DNA from: Laguncularia racemosa
Taxonomy: Eukaryota > Streptophyta > Magnoliopsida > Myrtales > Combretaceae
Assembly (NCBI GenBank): GCA_037954665.1
Contig: JBBMOL010000013.1
Location: 2,790,001-2,854,000, forward strand
DNA length: 64,000 nt
Direction: 5' to 3'
Under the pieces are notes generated by a model that ran no database searches, had not been told where the DNA came from, and worked only from the letters and a program-made list of their open reading frames with translations. Position numbers and translations under genes: made by a program. Below, piece by piece: positions 1-11,604 of the stretch (position 1 is the first letter of the stretch; every line of letters begins with the position of its first letter).

Positions 1-269
1 TCGTAGTGGCTCCCATAGACTTTTTTTTTTAAAAAAAAATTATTATTATTATTTAGAGTTCTTTTTTCAATATAAGGTTTTCAATTATTTTAATCACGTA
101 ACTATGAAATATTAAATTGAAAAGTTAATACTCTAACCCCAAACATAAATAGATTACAAACTTTCCTGAGTATTTCCAAATTAAACATAACAAAAACAAA
201 ATATCAAAAAGAAAAAAAAATTATTAAACATTACATTTAGACAAAAATACAGATGATACACGTAGTTTA

Positions 270-308
<39 letters not shown>

Positions 309-544
309 CTCTCAAGAGAACAAGTCAGGTTGAGTTCTCTCTTTCTCAACAGATGCAATATATAATAGTTGTAAAAAAGAAATATACATAAACATAAACA
401 AAATAAAACCGAGCACTATCAAACCAAAGCTTTCTTAATACAAAGTTCACAAAAGGTTGGATATGTTTATCTTGTTGCATCACCAAACCTAGAGCGAACA
501 TAACTTGAAAGACATTAAACTTCTAAAAACAAAATAAAAAGAAA
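1..544. other. AT-rich intergenic DNA with an (AT)n microsatellite
   Basis: No coding frame is recognisable. A pure AT dinucleotide run occupies roughly 271-304. The stretch lies downstream of the minus-strand carboxylesterase, and no second gene is seen on either strand. Confidence 0.6.
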
Positions 545-864
545 GATGGATGGAAAGACATTAAACTGTAGCCACAGTTATGCTTTCTTTCTATGAAGTA
601 CAATTACAACATGACCCTATTATAGGTCCAACATACATGCGTGTCCATAATACATCCTTCTTGGCATGACAAACCAAGAGATAATTGGCTAACTTAACAA
701 AACAGGTTACATTCATACCTGTAATTGCAAATATAAATCCAAAACTAAGCATATCATTTATCGGTAATACCTTCTAAACTTTTACGGTGTAATTTAAACT
801 TTCTATCATTTTTAAAAAAAGTTTAAATACCTCCTAAACCATTATTAAAATACCAAACTATTTA
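545..864 (-). repeat. 3' flank of CXE1, also present beside the CXE2 pseudogene
   Basis: The sequence just downstream of the CXE1 stop recurs at about 17,876-18,351 beside CXE2. Shared stretches include a GGTCCAACATRCATGCG block and a GAGATAATTGGCTAACTTAACAA block. The second copy has small indels and an added AT-rich tract. The duplication that created CXE2 therefore reached past the coding region into the 3' flank. Confidence 0.75.
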
Positions 865-1872
865 TTAATGTCTTTTAATGAAATCGGCGATCCCAGCATA
901 AAGGTGATCTGTAGCTGCAGAGTTACTTGGATTCATTTCAACAGCAATCTTGTTAAGATAAAAACTATGCGTCATACCGTGACTCATAAGTATCTCCACA
1001 TCCTTATTTGCTTTAATCATGGCATCATAATACTCCATTTCAGTGTCTATCACCAAATCCTTCTCCGCTAGACAAAGCAAAACCGGAGGGAATTTAATTT
1101 CCTCCAATTTTGGCGCTGCATCACCCATTGGACATGTTATAGGATGGTCTTTGTTACTTCCAGTTGGCAAGGCTAGGCCTAGGAACTTGTCCAGCATGTC
1201 TAGAGTGAGAAACGGGGTTTGAGGCTGCTCGAGTTCAGATCGGCTCCGAGTGGATCGGATGAATCCCGGGTGGATCGGAATTGCACCCGCTAGCATGACC
1301 TGGTCCAAATCCGCTTTTCCGGCCTTGGCCGCCACTTCATGGACCACATTACCCCCAGAGCTATCTCCAATTAGAAACACCCTACTGAAATCTCCATAAT
1401 TCTCAAGCCATGGCTCATGCAGCTCAGCTTTTGCCACAGAATTGAGCCATTGAAGAGCTGAGAAGCCGTCATCGATAGCGGCTGGGAGCTTGTGCTCTGG
1501 AGCCAGCCTTAAGTATACCGACACACATATGGCTTGAGCGAATTTAGCTAGTTTAGTGTATGTATCATAGTACATAAAATAATCTGCTCGAGAAATACAG
1601 AATCCACCCCCATGGAAATGGAGTAGGATTGGCAGTTTTTCTTTATCATTCATTGACAGTTTTGGTAAGTATATCCGAACCTGGTTTTTGGCATTTGTGC
1701 CAAATGTGACGTCGCGAGTGGCAACTCCATTGACAAAATTCTCATGGGCAAGTACCGGTTCTGCCATGAATTTGACCTCGGGTGGTCCAGTCCATGTTCG
1801 GTCGACTGAACCGTCATCAAAAACTCTAAGCCAGCCGGAGACATGCTCCACAACTTTCTTTTGATGCATCAT
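865..1872 (-). CDS. Plant carboxylesterase, HSR203J/CXE family (alpha/beta hydrolase fold-3)
   Basis: This is a single uninterrupted 335-residue frame, the usual length for plant CXE proteins. It probably hydrolyses small carboxylic esters as a soluble enzyme, and no signal peptide or membrane segment is visible. The oxyanion-hole motif HGGG lies at residues 87-90. The nucleophile elbow GDSSG is at 169-173, with Ser171 as nucleophile. Asp272 (in AEKDL) and His302 (in GMTHSF) complete the catalytic triad. The N-terminal block around residues 11-40 (VSGWLRVFDDGSVDRTWTGP and what follows) closely resembles tobacco HSR203J, a gene activated in the hypersensitive response, as I recall it. The frame opens with two adjacent methionines at 1872 and 1869. 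I use the first, but either could serve. No intron is needed. The function in defence is inferred from family resemblance only. A broken second copy lies at 18,352-24,746. Confidence 0.93.
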   Translation of the reverse strand: MMHQKKVVEHVSGWLRVFDDGSVDRTWTGPPEVKFMAEPVLAHENFVNGVATRDVTFGTNAKNQVRIYLPKLSMNDKEKLPILLHFHGGGFCISRADYFMYYDTYTKLAKFAQAICVSVYLRLAPEHKLPAAIDDGFSALQWLNSVAKAELHEPWLENYGDFSRVFLIGDSSGGNVVHEVAAKAGKADLDQVMLAGAIPIHPGFIRSTRSRSELEQPQTPFLTLDMLDKFLGLALPTGSNKDHPITCPMGDAAPKLEEIKFPPVLLCLAEKDLVIDTEMEYYDAMIKANKDVEILMSHGMTHSFYLNKIAVEMNPSNSAATDHLYAGIADFIKRH

Positions 1873-2370
1873 GACGACAATCTAACCTGACTTTTTTCTC
1901 TCGTGATATCAATTACGCTCAAGAATAAGTTTTGTGGGTAGGCTGTAGCAGTGGTAGTTTTGTGAGAAAAGGGAGGCAGAAGCCGCAATATATACACTAG
2001 TACCTAAGTGAAATTGCCAGTAGGGAGAGGAAACTTCATGCTGGATGTGCTCCTTGACCCTAGCAGTAAGTGACATGTCTTAATTGAAAAGTCTCCTCGT
2101 AAAATATCAATTGACTGAACATTCAATTAAACTGCTTTGTATTATTTTGTTTATGGCGAAGTATATAGCGTGGACTCCAGCTCGAAAGAAGACCGCCACT
2201 GTCCTCGTGCCTCTTTTCCTTGATGTTTCTTTTATGTGGTTTGGTGCATTTGAACTAACCAGGCACATAAGTGGGTCCGACGTCCATTTCAGTATTCTCG
2301 TGGACGCCCAGACGAATATGAAAAGAAAGTGGGAGGTTATTACCAGATATGATTAGAAAATTAACATAAA
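1873..2370 (-). promoter_or_regulatory. Promoter region of CXE1
   Basis: Read on the minus strand, a TATATAT box lies at about 1987-1995, some 115-120 bases before the start codon. This leaves room for a 5' leader of around 90 bases. Two W-box cores sit further upstream: TTGACC at 2054-2059 and TTGACT at 2111-2116, both on the plus strand. W boxes bind WRKY factors in either orientation, which suits a gene of the HSR203J type, but no expression evidence exists here. The far end, about 2260-2360, resembles orphan sequences at 10.56-10.64 kb and 17.80-17.87 kb, so it is part of the duplicated unit. Confidence 0.5.
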
Positions 2371-3010
2371 ATGATGTTGAAGAATTTTCAAACATATCGC
2401 CAGTTTATAGGATTATTATAAAAGCATACCTTATAGTCTATAGATATAAGAATCCTGTAACATCTAATATAATGCTCTTATCAGTTAGAGTTCTTTTTGT
2501 TTCCGTTTAATTAATATATATATATAATATATATATTGGTTTGCCTTTATATTTTCTAGAGGTTTAATAGCATTATTTATATATTAGGAGATAATGTTTG
2601 GTTTCCTTTAGCCAATAAAATTCAAAGGCAAATTGACTTGTGTTATCTACCGTGAATTTCCTACTCATTCAGAAGTTGAAAAAATAGATTAGGAAGGGAG
2701 TCATATTAGTCTTTATCTGTAGATTATAGCAGTAGGATATAATATAGGATTTTCAGGAAAACTGCAAAATGAAATAGAGTGGTCAAATGGCTGGCATGTA
2801 TAAAGGCCAAAGTGATATGGACTAGGAAAGGGATGAAAAGTCAATAGAAATTTTGTGGAAGGTTGGAGGAAATTCGGAAGCAAAAGCTCTGTTGATTATT
2901 AAGAATTCCACCAAAGTAAAAGGTAATGAATTAACAGAAGAAACTAGATTAAGGTTTGAAAAAACCAGGTCCATGGAAGTATATTTTAGTGGGAAAAGAT
3001 TAGGCAACTC
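2371..3010. other. AT-rich intergenic DNA
   Basis: No gene is recognisable. There is a short AT microsatellite at about 2514-2536. The stretch ends at the 5-bp target duplication of Copia-1. Confidence 0.55.
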
Positions 3011-3015
3011 ATATA

Positions 3016-3375
3016 TGATAGAGATCACCAGCAACAACCGACAGATGCCTAGCAACAAGATCATCACAATCATCATCAGCGGCAACTGATAGAGATCAGC
3101 AGCAGCACCAACAACAACAAATAGCAGCAACAAACAATAGATGCACAACAACAAGATAACGATCAACAACAGCAACAAAATCATGACAACAACAATCCAA
3201 ATCACCCAAAATCACCAATAAGATTACTACAATAGATTCGTATCTTAATATCAAGCAATGTGATAAATACAAATAACAAAAGGAAATATGAATATGTATC
3301 TTTATATACAACAACAAAACCAATCAATTGAATGTGTAATTTTCCCTTTACAATTAACATTGTAAATCTTCTACA
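3016..3375 (+). repeat. Copia-1 5' LTR
   Basis: This 360-bp LTR pairs with 7498-7870. It is rich in CAA/CAG triplets, and its complement therefore reads as long artificial leucine/valine frames. A TATA-like CTTTATATAC lies near 3299-3308. The terminal motif TGATAGAGATC recurs inside the LTR near 3087. Confidence 0.93.
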
Positions 3376-3387
3376 TGGTATCAGAGC
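3376..3387 (+). other. Copia-1 primer binding site
   Basis: TGGTATCAGAGC follows the 5' LTR directly. It is complementary to the 3' end of plant initiator tRNA-Met and would prime minus-strand DNA synthesis. Confidence 0.93.
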
Positions 3388-3441
3388 TCCTCCTCTACAC
3401 CTAAACTAAACCAAACCTCCACCAACTAACCTCACAAAACC

Positions 3442-6400
3442 ATGACTTCCAAAGATACATCAACAATCATCTAAAACAACATAGAACCAACCCAACCCCT
3501 CATCATGATAACAATACACAACTCCATCAAACTCAACAACTCCAACTATCTCTCATGGAAAACCAAAATCGAAGCCATTCTCATAGGATATGACTTGTCC
3601 AAATTCATCGATGGCTCTCATCCACCACCACCGGCTAATGTCACAGTGGAAGACAGCATCACACCAAACCCAGCCTACCTCACCTAGTGACGCTAAGACA
3701 AGCTACTATTCGGAGCACTTGTTGGCACACTATCCTCCAACATAGTTCCCCTAGTTACACACGCAGATTGCCAATACCTATGCCAAACCCACCGGTGGCC
3801 ACATCAAACAACTGAAAGACAATCTGAAACACATCACCAAAGGCTCCACCTCCATCATTGACTACATGCAATCCATCAAAATCCGTGCTGATGAACTTGC
3901 AGCACTTGGAAAACCCCTTAATCATGAAGATCTTATTGAAAAAATCCTTGATGGCCTAGATGAATCCTATCAACCTATCATTGATTCCGTTAACAGCCAT
4001 GACAATCCCATTTCCTTCGATGAGCTACATGAGAAACTCATCAACAAAGAGCTCTCCCTCCATCACATCTCCCTCCCTGCCTCCGCCCTTCCTACCTCAG
4101 CTCACACCTCTCAAGTCCGCTCCAACCGCTGGCCTCCTCGCCATCGTCCGAATTGACCATTCCCCAACTCTCCTTCCCCTGCTCCTCCAACCACACTACT
4201 TGCCCGCTCATTCCCCAACACCACCTCTCGCTCACCTCGGCCCTTCCTTGGCCGATGCCAATGGTGTCGCTAACAAGGGCATGTTGTCACACATTGCCCT
4301 CTATTTCGTTTACAACATCCTCACGCGTGACCCCCGCTCCATTCATTCAATTTACTCCTTCCCCTCGCCTTCTTCCTTGGCAAACATAGGCCAACACTAC
4401 AGTCTCCACTCCTGCCCCTCCCTCCTAGTTGCTAGACAGTGGTGCCACTCACCATGTCACCATCGATCTCAACAATCTTGCTCTCCACAACCCCTACGAT
4501 GGCACAGATGAAATCCTCATCGGCGACGACTCGGGGCTCCCCATCACACACACCGGTTCCACCTCTTTGCCTACCTCCTCTCACTCCTTTAACTTAACTA
4601 ATGTTCTATGTGTTCTCTCTATACATTGCAATCTTATATCTGTTTCTCAGTTCTGCAAATCTAACGACACCTCAATCAAATTCTTACCTTCTTCATTTCA
4701 TGTGAAGGATCTTCGAACAAGAACAATTCTCCTTCGAGGACGCACTAAGGATGGCATCTACATCTGGCCTCCCACCACACTGCCACTGCTTGCTTTCTCC
4801 AGCACTGTCACATCTCTTCCTATCTAGCACCATCGACTTGGACATCCCTCCCTAGCAGTCCTCAAGCATCTCCTCCACTCCAGCAACTTAGCAGCACCTA
4901 GCTTAGCACATTCTACATTTACTTGTACTTCTTGCCATTGCAATAAAAGTCATAAGCTACCTTTTGCTGCTTCTTCTTTAACTTCTTCCTCTCCTCTCGA
5001 ACTGATCTTCACTAATGTATGGACATCTCTCATTACGTCTATAGATAACTACAAATACTATGTTATCTTTGTTGACCACTACACCAAATACATATGGCTC
5101 TTTCCACTTAAACGCAAATCTGACATTCTACATACGCTTCAAAACACTTGTAGAACATCATCTCAATCGCATCATTAAAACACTTTACTCGGATAATGGG
5201 GGCAAATATCAGGTCCTCTCGAACTATCTTGCCACTCAGGGCATCTCTCACCTCACAACCCCTCCTTATACGCTTGAGCACAACGGCTACTCGGAATGTC
5301 GTCATCATCATATTGTTGAAACCTACCTTACTCTCCTCTCGCATGCGTCAATGCCACCAATCTACTAGACTTATGCATTTCTCACTACCGTCTACCTCAT
5401 CAAACACCTTCTCACTCCAACACTTCACAACCTGTCTCCATTTTCCAAACTCTTTGGCACCACACCTCATTATACTAAGCTTCAAAGCTTTGGTTGTTTG
5501 TGCTATCTTTGGCTGCGACCATACACTAAGCACAAACTTGAACCTCGCTCATTGCCGTGTGTGTTAGTTGGCTACTCCTCTACTCAAAGTTCTTACCTCT
5601 GCCTCCACACATCCTCTGGTTGCATCTATGTCTCTCGCCATGTTTGCTTTGTTGAGTCTATCTTCCCCTTTAGCTAATCCCCAGCTATCACCAACAACTC
5701 TGTGACACCCACGGAGTGGTGCTCCCTCTATCTTCCCCTCCTTACGCTATCCTCCCAGCACCCCCTCCACCCTACCTCTACTTCATCCTCCCTACCTCAA
5801 CCCTTCGTTGTCCTACCTAATCCTACCCCCACTACTTCCACCTTCCTCACCCCCACCCACCCCCCCACGTACTATCATAACTCGCTCCAAACATAACATC
5901 TATAAACCCATCCAAAAACTCAACCTCCTTGCAACTGTTTTACCTACACTTCATGAACCCCGAACCATCACTCAGGCCCTCAAGGATTCCAATTGGAGGG
6001 CTGCCATGTCCAATGAGTTCAATGCTCTCATTCGTAATGGCACATGGGAACTCACGGCCCCACAACCTTATCACAATATCATCGGCTGCAAGTGGATTTT
6101 TCGTACTAAATTTCTTCCTAAGGGCTCTCTTGACAGGTACAAAGCTCGATTAGTTGCCAAAGGGTTCCATCAATGCCCTGGTGTGGACTATACTGAAACT
6201 TTCAATCTTGTCATCAAGCCGGTCACCGTCCGGCTCATCCTCAGCTTGGCAGTAAGCAATGGCTAGCCGCTCCATCAACTTGATGTCAACAATGCCTTTC
6301 TCCAAGGAACTCTCCAAGAAGAAGTATACATGGCTCAACCTCTTGGCTTCATTGATCCTGATCATCCTCATCACGTGTGCAAACTTCGTAACGCCATCTA

Positions 6401-7549
6401 TGGTCTTAAACAAGCTCCTCGTGCCTGGTATCATGAACTTCGTCAACACTTGCTCCAATCTGGCTTTCACAACTCCATAGCAGATTCATCCTTGTTCATC
6501 TTCAGGTCCCACAACATTACTATTTACCTTTTGTTTATGTTGATGATATCATCATTATAGGTAACGACACCCCCGCTGTCACCAAGTGCATTCACTCTCT
6601 TGCCAGTCGTTTCTCCATCAAAGACATGGGTTTCCTCCACTACTTTCTTGGCGTTGAAGTCCTTCCGAGTACAGCTGGTCTATTTCTCAATCAATGAAAA
6701 TATGTTGAAGATCTTCTTCATCGGACAAATATGACTGATGCCAAACCGGTCACCACACCACTTGCGATCTCGCCTTCTTTAGTTCTCCATGATGGCTCGC
6801 CCCTCACTGATCCTCAGGAGTTCCGTCACGTGGTTGGCAGCCTCCAATACCTCTCTTACACTCGCCCAAACATAGCCTACACTATCAATAAACTTTCCTA
6901 ATTCATGCATCAGCCCACTACAACACACTGGCAAGTAGTAAAACGTCTCCTTCGATATCTTCGCGACACATCAGCACATGGAATCACCTTTCGCAAATCA
7001 TCTATTTTGAATCTTCATGCATTCTCTGACGCTGACTGGGTTGGCGACAAAGATAATTATACATCTACCAGTGCCTACATTGTCTACCTCGGTCAAAATC
7101 CCATCTCGTGGAGTTCCAAGAAACAAAGCACCGTTGCACGTTCCTCCACTGAAGTTGAATATCGGGCGGTTGCATCTACTGCAGCTGAGCTACACTGGAT
7201 TTACTCCTTACTACAAGAACTCTACCTACCCACTAATCAATCTCCAGTAATCTATTGTGACAATGTTGGGGCAATGAATTTATGCTCCAATTTTGTCTTT
7301 CACACACGAATGAAACATGTAGCACTTGATTACCACTTCATCCGTGAACAAGTTTAACATGGTCTACTTTAGGTCTCTCACATATCGTCCTTCGATCAAC
7401 TTGCAGACGCTCTCACTAAACCACTTCCTCGCTCTCATTTTCAACTCCTAATCAACAAGATTGGACTAACTATACCACCGTCCATCTTGCAGAGGCATGA
7501 TAGAGATCACCAGCAACAACAACAACCGCAACAACCAACAGATGCCTAG
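3442..7549 (+). pseudogene. Copia-1 gag-pol polyprotein, decayed
   Basis: Translation would begin at the ATG at 3442 and hits an in-frame stop at 3472. The Gag part continues in pieces to about 4156. A CX2CX4HX4C zinc knuckle lies at 4256-4297 with a stop inside it. The protease motif DSGATHHV follows at about 4432. The pre-integrase zinc region lies at about 4828-4960, and integrase with SDNGGKY and EHNGYSE motifs at 5,000-5,560. RVT_2 reverse transcriptase spans about 5,950-6,900. Its VYVDD catalytic motif near 6533-6550 is reached only in a frame shifted from the preceding one. RNase H (SDADW, SSTEVEY) is nearly open at 6905-7357. Several stops replace tryptophan, as in a TAG after SNG at about 6264. 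The frame runs into the 3' LTR before stopping at 7547. No functional product is expected. Confidence 0.92.
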
Positions 7550-7870
7550 CAACAAGATCACCACAATCATCATCAGCAGCAACTGATAGAGATCCACGAC
7601 AACTGATAGAGATCAGCAGCAGCACCAACAACAACAAATAGTAGCAATAAACAACAGATGCACAGCAACAAGATAACAATCAACAACAACAACAAAATCA
7701 TGACAGCAACAATCCGAATCACCCCAAATCACCAACAAGATTACTACAATAGATTTGTATCTTAATATCAACAAAAGGAAATATGAAAATGTATCTTTAT
7801 ATACAACAACAAAACCAATCAATTGAATGTGTAATTTTCCCTTTACAATTAACATTGTAAATCTTCTACA
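7498..7870 (+). repeat. Copia-1 3' LTR
   Basis: This 373-bp partner of the 5' LTR has a roughly 20-bp internal duplication containing the terminal TGATAGAGATC motif. It lacks a segment of about 21 bp that is present in the 5' LTR. A short purine stretch, AGAGG at 7491-7495, is the only visible polypurine tract. Confidence 0.93.
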
Positions 7871-7875
7871 ATATA

Positions 7876-8611
7876 TATGTATTATTAAAAGGGAAATTTA
7901 TAAAAGAAAGGAAATGTATTTTGATACTCTTGTAAATGAGTAACATTTATTTTAGTTTTACATGAATACACGATCTGTATTTCCTTATTTTATATTAATA
8001 ATAGATAGATGGCGCGTTCAACAAATATAACCAATGTAATATGCATTATATATTATGGTCATAGCTATGCAATTATTTCCCCGGACAGATAATGGTCCAT
8101 GCTATTGCTTTCCAAAAATTATATAATTTATAAAGGAAGTAGATTTATTTTCGATGAATAAATAAAGTGCATGCCAGCTCACTTTTGTTCTGTTCTATCA
8201 TAAATTTATCCCAAAAGAGAGAGATATAATAAAGGTGTAGCTCCTTTTCATTTTGAATTTTCTTGTCCTGCTTTTGTCCAATTCTGCAAAGGGACAGAAT
8301 CATTTTCTAGTTGAATGATGATTAGCAGTCTGCTTAGTTTTATATACATATATATTCAATTGGGAAAATGAGCAAATTACAGAGTCAAATATAATCTTTA
8401 TGTGTGTAATTAAACCAAAAACTAGTTATTCTACTCCTCACAATATTGCATGCGATTTTTGAAGGAAAAAATTATAGAGAATGTAGGCGGTTTAATGCAA
8501 TGTGGTAATTTTTTCTCCCTTTTTAAATTGCATTTTTTTTATGAAAAACAAATGAATGAAGATATTCTCTAGTAACAATTTATAGTAGTATAACATTGTA
8601 GAAAAAGTTTA
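7876..8611. other. AT-rich DNA with an orphan copy of CXE-associated flank
   Basis: About 8139-8240 matches about 17,676-17,770. Both contain AGTAGATTTATTTTC, then GAATA, AGTGCATG, TCACTTT and GTTCTG in the same order. That sequence sits beside CXE2, so this is probably a remnant of another duplicated unit. No gene is visible. Confidence 0.5.
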
Positions 8612-8957
8612 GGGTGTGTTTGAAATGAAGGAAGGAAAGTAAAATGTGAAGGATTTTGAAAGGAAATAAAACTTTGTTTTTCTCTCTCCAAACTTAGAAG
8701 GGAATTGAAGAGGAATACAAGTAAAAGTACAAATTTATCTCTTGAGAAATAAAAAAGATAAAGAGGGAAAAACTTATTTAGTAATTTTACTAATGAAAAT
8801 CATTATTTTTCCAATTTTTTCCACATTTAAATAAGAGAAAAATTAATGTTTTTTTTCCTTTCTTTCTTTTCGCTCAGATTATTTCATCACACTTTCTTTC
8901 CTTTCTAATTCTACCATTTTTCCCTCCTAATTCTGTCATCTTTCCCAAACATAACAC
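8612..8957. mobile_element. MITE-like element with terminal GTGTGTTTG / CAAACATAAC
   Basis: The ends GGGTGTGTTTG at 8612-8622 and CAAACATAACAC at 8946-8957 are imperfect inverted repeats around a 346-bp AT-rich core without coding capacity. Ends of this kind are common on plant hAT- and Harbinger-derived MITEs. I could not settle a target duplication, so the superfamily is open. Confidence 0.5.
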
Positions 8958-10435
8958 TTGTTTAAAGTTTAGAAAAATATTTGTTGTATTTCTAAAGAGT
9001 GATTAAATACTTTATAATATTTCCAAGTATTCTTAGCCATTGTAATCATTTAATAAAAATTAAGTCGTTCTATTTTTATCATTTTTTTTCTTTCAAAAAC
9101 ATAAAATAATTAAAGTATGAGTGAGTTATAGTTTATTTACGTTTCTATTTCTTGTTGCATAGATAATGCTTCTATATCTTGCATCATACGTGCTCTATCT
9201 ATCATATACCGTTAATATACAAATAAAAGTATAAAAAATATGTTTCTTATAAAATTTTCTTATATAACAGATTGGTGACATAATTAGCGAATATATGCAT
9301 AATAATAATAATTAGCGAAAAACAGATTGGTGACATCATTAGACCTTATCATTGGAAAAATTCTATAGTACCGTATTGCATAATTTTCTCATGCAAGCAA
9401 ATTAATTAATGAAATGGATGGAGTTTGAAACGAATATGGAAATCAAATTAAAAAAAAATTAAGTAAGTAACAATTATATAAATATGCAAAGAAATTTACC
9501 ATAAATTATCAAGAAATTAAAGAATAAAGAAAAAGAACCTTTATTAATATTTTTTTTTTCCGATCAAGAAATTGTAGAACTCGATAACCATAAATTAATG
9601 CTATTGGGCATACAATTATAAACTTTGGAATCTTCTCCCCACTCAACGTGAACTTCACGCTGGGAAAAGACTCTTTATGGATTGGATCCATGCTAGTACC
9701 CAATTGTGGCCTTATAAATTCTCTCCAACGTCCAAATTGTTATGGAATTTAACAAAGTAAAGATTTACCTTCGACAGATGTCACAATTAAAAGGAAAAAA
9801 AAAAAGGTCTAAGAAAATAATGAGATATATGCAATATAATTTGATGGCTTCATACTATCGGTGAATTGTATAATTTCATACTATACGATAAGAAAAAAGT
9901 ATCACATATAATTCAATAACATGTAACTTTTTATTTTAATGATGATGTCTTGCCTAAAATCCTAATAAGAAGACTATTAATGAAATAGTAAGGTTAAATG
10001 TGAACCTTACAATATAAAAATATTTTAACGGCTATTAAATAATCACTTAAAAAGAAAGTTAATAAAAAGAAATTACTTGTTAATATCTTATTTAAAAAGA
10101 AACAAATTAAATCTAATAATAGTACCTAATATAAAATAAAATAAAATATTATTTAAATAAAATAATTAAATATAAAAACCTATTTAAATAAAATAATTAA
10201 ATATAAATAAAGTTAAACATAAACTCTAATGCATATATTGTGATCCAATCACATACAATATTAAATAAATAAAGCAAGATTATACAAAAATAGACGAGTG
10301 CATAATACATAAACATTTGGCTAATAGAAGAATATAAAACAACAATCTTTCACATGCACCTAAACCAATGATTTAAAAAAAGAAACTTAACACCTCTCTG
10401 TCTTTATAACTCGTCCGAGTATTCTTAGAGATATT
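8958..10435. other. AT-rich intergenic DNA
   Basis: Highly AT-rich, with no coding frame, RNA gene or transposon end that I can recognise. Short near-identical 27-30 bp phrases recur around 10,140-10,210 (TATTTAAATAAAATAATTAAATATAAA), a minor local tandem repeat. Confidence 0.5.
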
Positions 10436-10650
10436 AAGAATTTTCTTATTTGTTCTGTCATTAATTTATTTTAGAAGAGAGATAAAATAGTGTGGTTAGT
10501 TGCATATTAGATTGGTCCATTTAGAACTACATATATAAGTCAGAAGTGGGAGCTACCCTCCACGAGAACGTACATTTCCATTTGGGGGAAAGCCCAGCGA
10601 ATTTGGAGAGAAACTGGGACGTTATTACGAAATATGGGTAGAAAATTGCA
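10436..10650. repeat. Orphan fragment resembling CXE upstream DNA
   Basis: The stretch resembles 17,690-17,870 beside CXE2, with shared AGAAAGCCCAGCGAATTTGG-type and ATTTATTTT-GAAGAG phrases. More weakly it resembles 2260-2370 upstream of CXE1. No carboxylesterase coding sequence accompanies it. The simplest reading is the remnant of a third tandem carboxylesterase unit whose gene body was lost. Confidence 0.6.
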
Positions 10651-11604
10651 AATATAGCCCCTAACAATTGTTTGGGCATGGATAAATTCTTTAAATTAAG
10701 TACGATTTCATCTCTTATTATGTGTAAATATACTCTAAACTATCGCTAAATTCTTAAAATTTTTAAGATTTTTATGATGGTTTGAAAGATGATTTTTATA
10801 TTCTTAAAAATTATATAAAAAGAAGATTACAATTTAGAATTTTGGACCTATTCACATTTGAATCTTGACAAATAGAACTAATCTTAAAAATTCTTATAAT
10901 ACCCGAGAAATCGATGGCTATGGACTATGGTAATCGAATTTGGCCTTACACTATTCAAATTTTAATACCAACTAGCAAATACTAAATATTTTAGGAGTTG
11001 TTGGAGACCTGTTTTATATTTCTAATAAAATTCAAAATAGTAATTTATGCTTGAACATGATAATTAGAATAAGAAAATAAATTCGCTGAGGACAATATAA
11101 TTGAATAAGGTCCGATGAGGTAGGTGCTCACAAGATAACGAAGCAACCAACGAGGCCAAAATTATCATTTATGCAGATGTAATTAGAAAAGACGAGATGT
11201 TATAAAACCCGAATTCGATGTAATAAATTTTTTAGTAGCTTAAATTAGAATTCAATTCAATTGTGGTTGAATTGAATTTGAGTAAATATTAAGTTGAATT
11301 TGAGTTGATTTGGTGATAGATTAGACTGGTTTATATTATAATTAACAAAAACATTTTTCTCTCTACCACTATCTTCTTATTCGTTTCCCATGTTGTTTCT
11401 AAGAAATTCATTTTCTTTGTTTGTCTTTGGTGATTGATTTTGGAAATTTGCAGGAAAATAGGAGCCACCTGTCACCAAATTTCCCCTACGATGAAATTAC
11501 AAGTCAACAAAACGAAATTGTCAATAAGTTCCGGCGAACTCGAAATGAAATTGATTGGTATAAGTAATGTTTACAACCAAATTAAAATTTTGATAACACG
11601 TAAT
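10651..11604. other. AT-rich intergenic DNA
   Basis: No gene is seen. It ends at the probable terminus of the hAT relic. Confidence 0.45.

Larger units (their letters stand above)
3016..7870 (+). mobile_element. Copia-1: complete but defective Ty1/copia LTR retrotransposon
   Basis: The element is 4,855 bp and bounded by LTRs that start TGATAGAGAT and end TTCTACA. It is flanked by the 5-bp target duplication ATATA at 3011-3015 and 7871-7875. The order is LTR, tRNA-Met primer site, gag with zinc knuckle, protease, integrase, reverse transcriptase, RNase H, LTR, which is the copia order. Small size and short LTRs fit the Ale/Retrofit group, but this lineage call is an inference. The LTRs differ at about 15 aligned positions in about 330 plus several indels, so the insertion is not recent. 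It cannot encode its own proteins because of multiple stops and frameshifts. Confidence 0.93.

Noticed and set aside
2084..2356. 90-residue plus-strand frame upstream of CXE1
   Set aside because: Lies in the CXE1 promoter region, has no recognisable domain and is not kept in the related orphan fragments.
2822..3323. Minus-strand frames rich in leucine and valine in the Copia-1 5' LTR (and again at 7470-7855)
   Set aside because: They are the complement of CAA/CAG-rich LTR sequence and appear in both LTRs; no domain or promoter.
3376..3390. tRNA-like TGGTATCAGAGC motifs
   Set aside because: These are retrotransposon primer sites, not tRNA genes; no cloverleaf flanks them.
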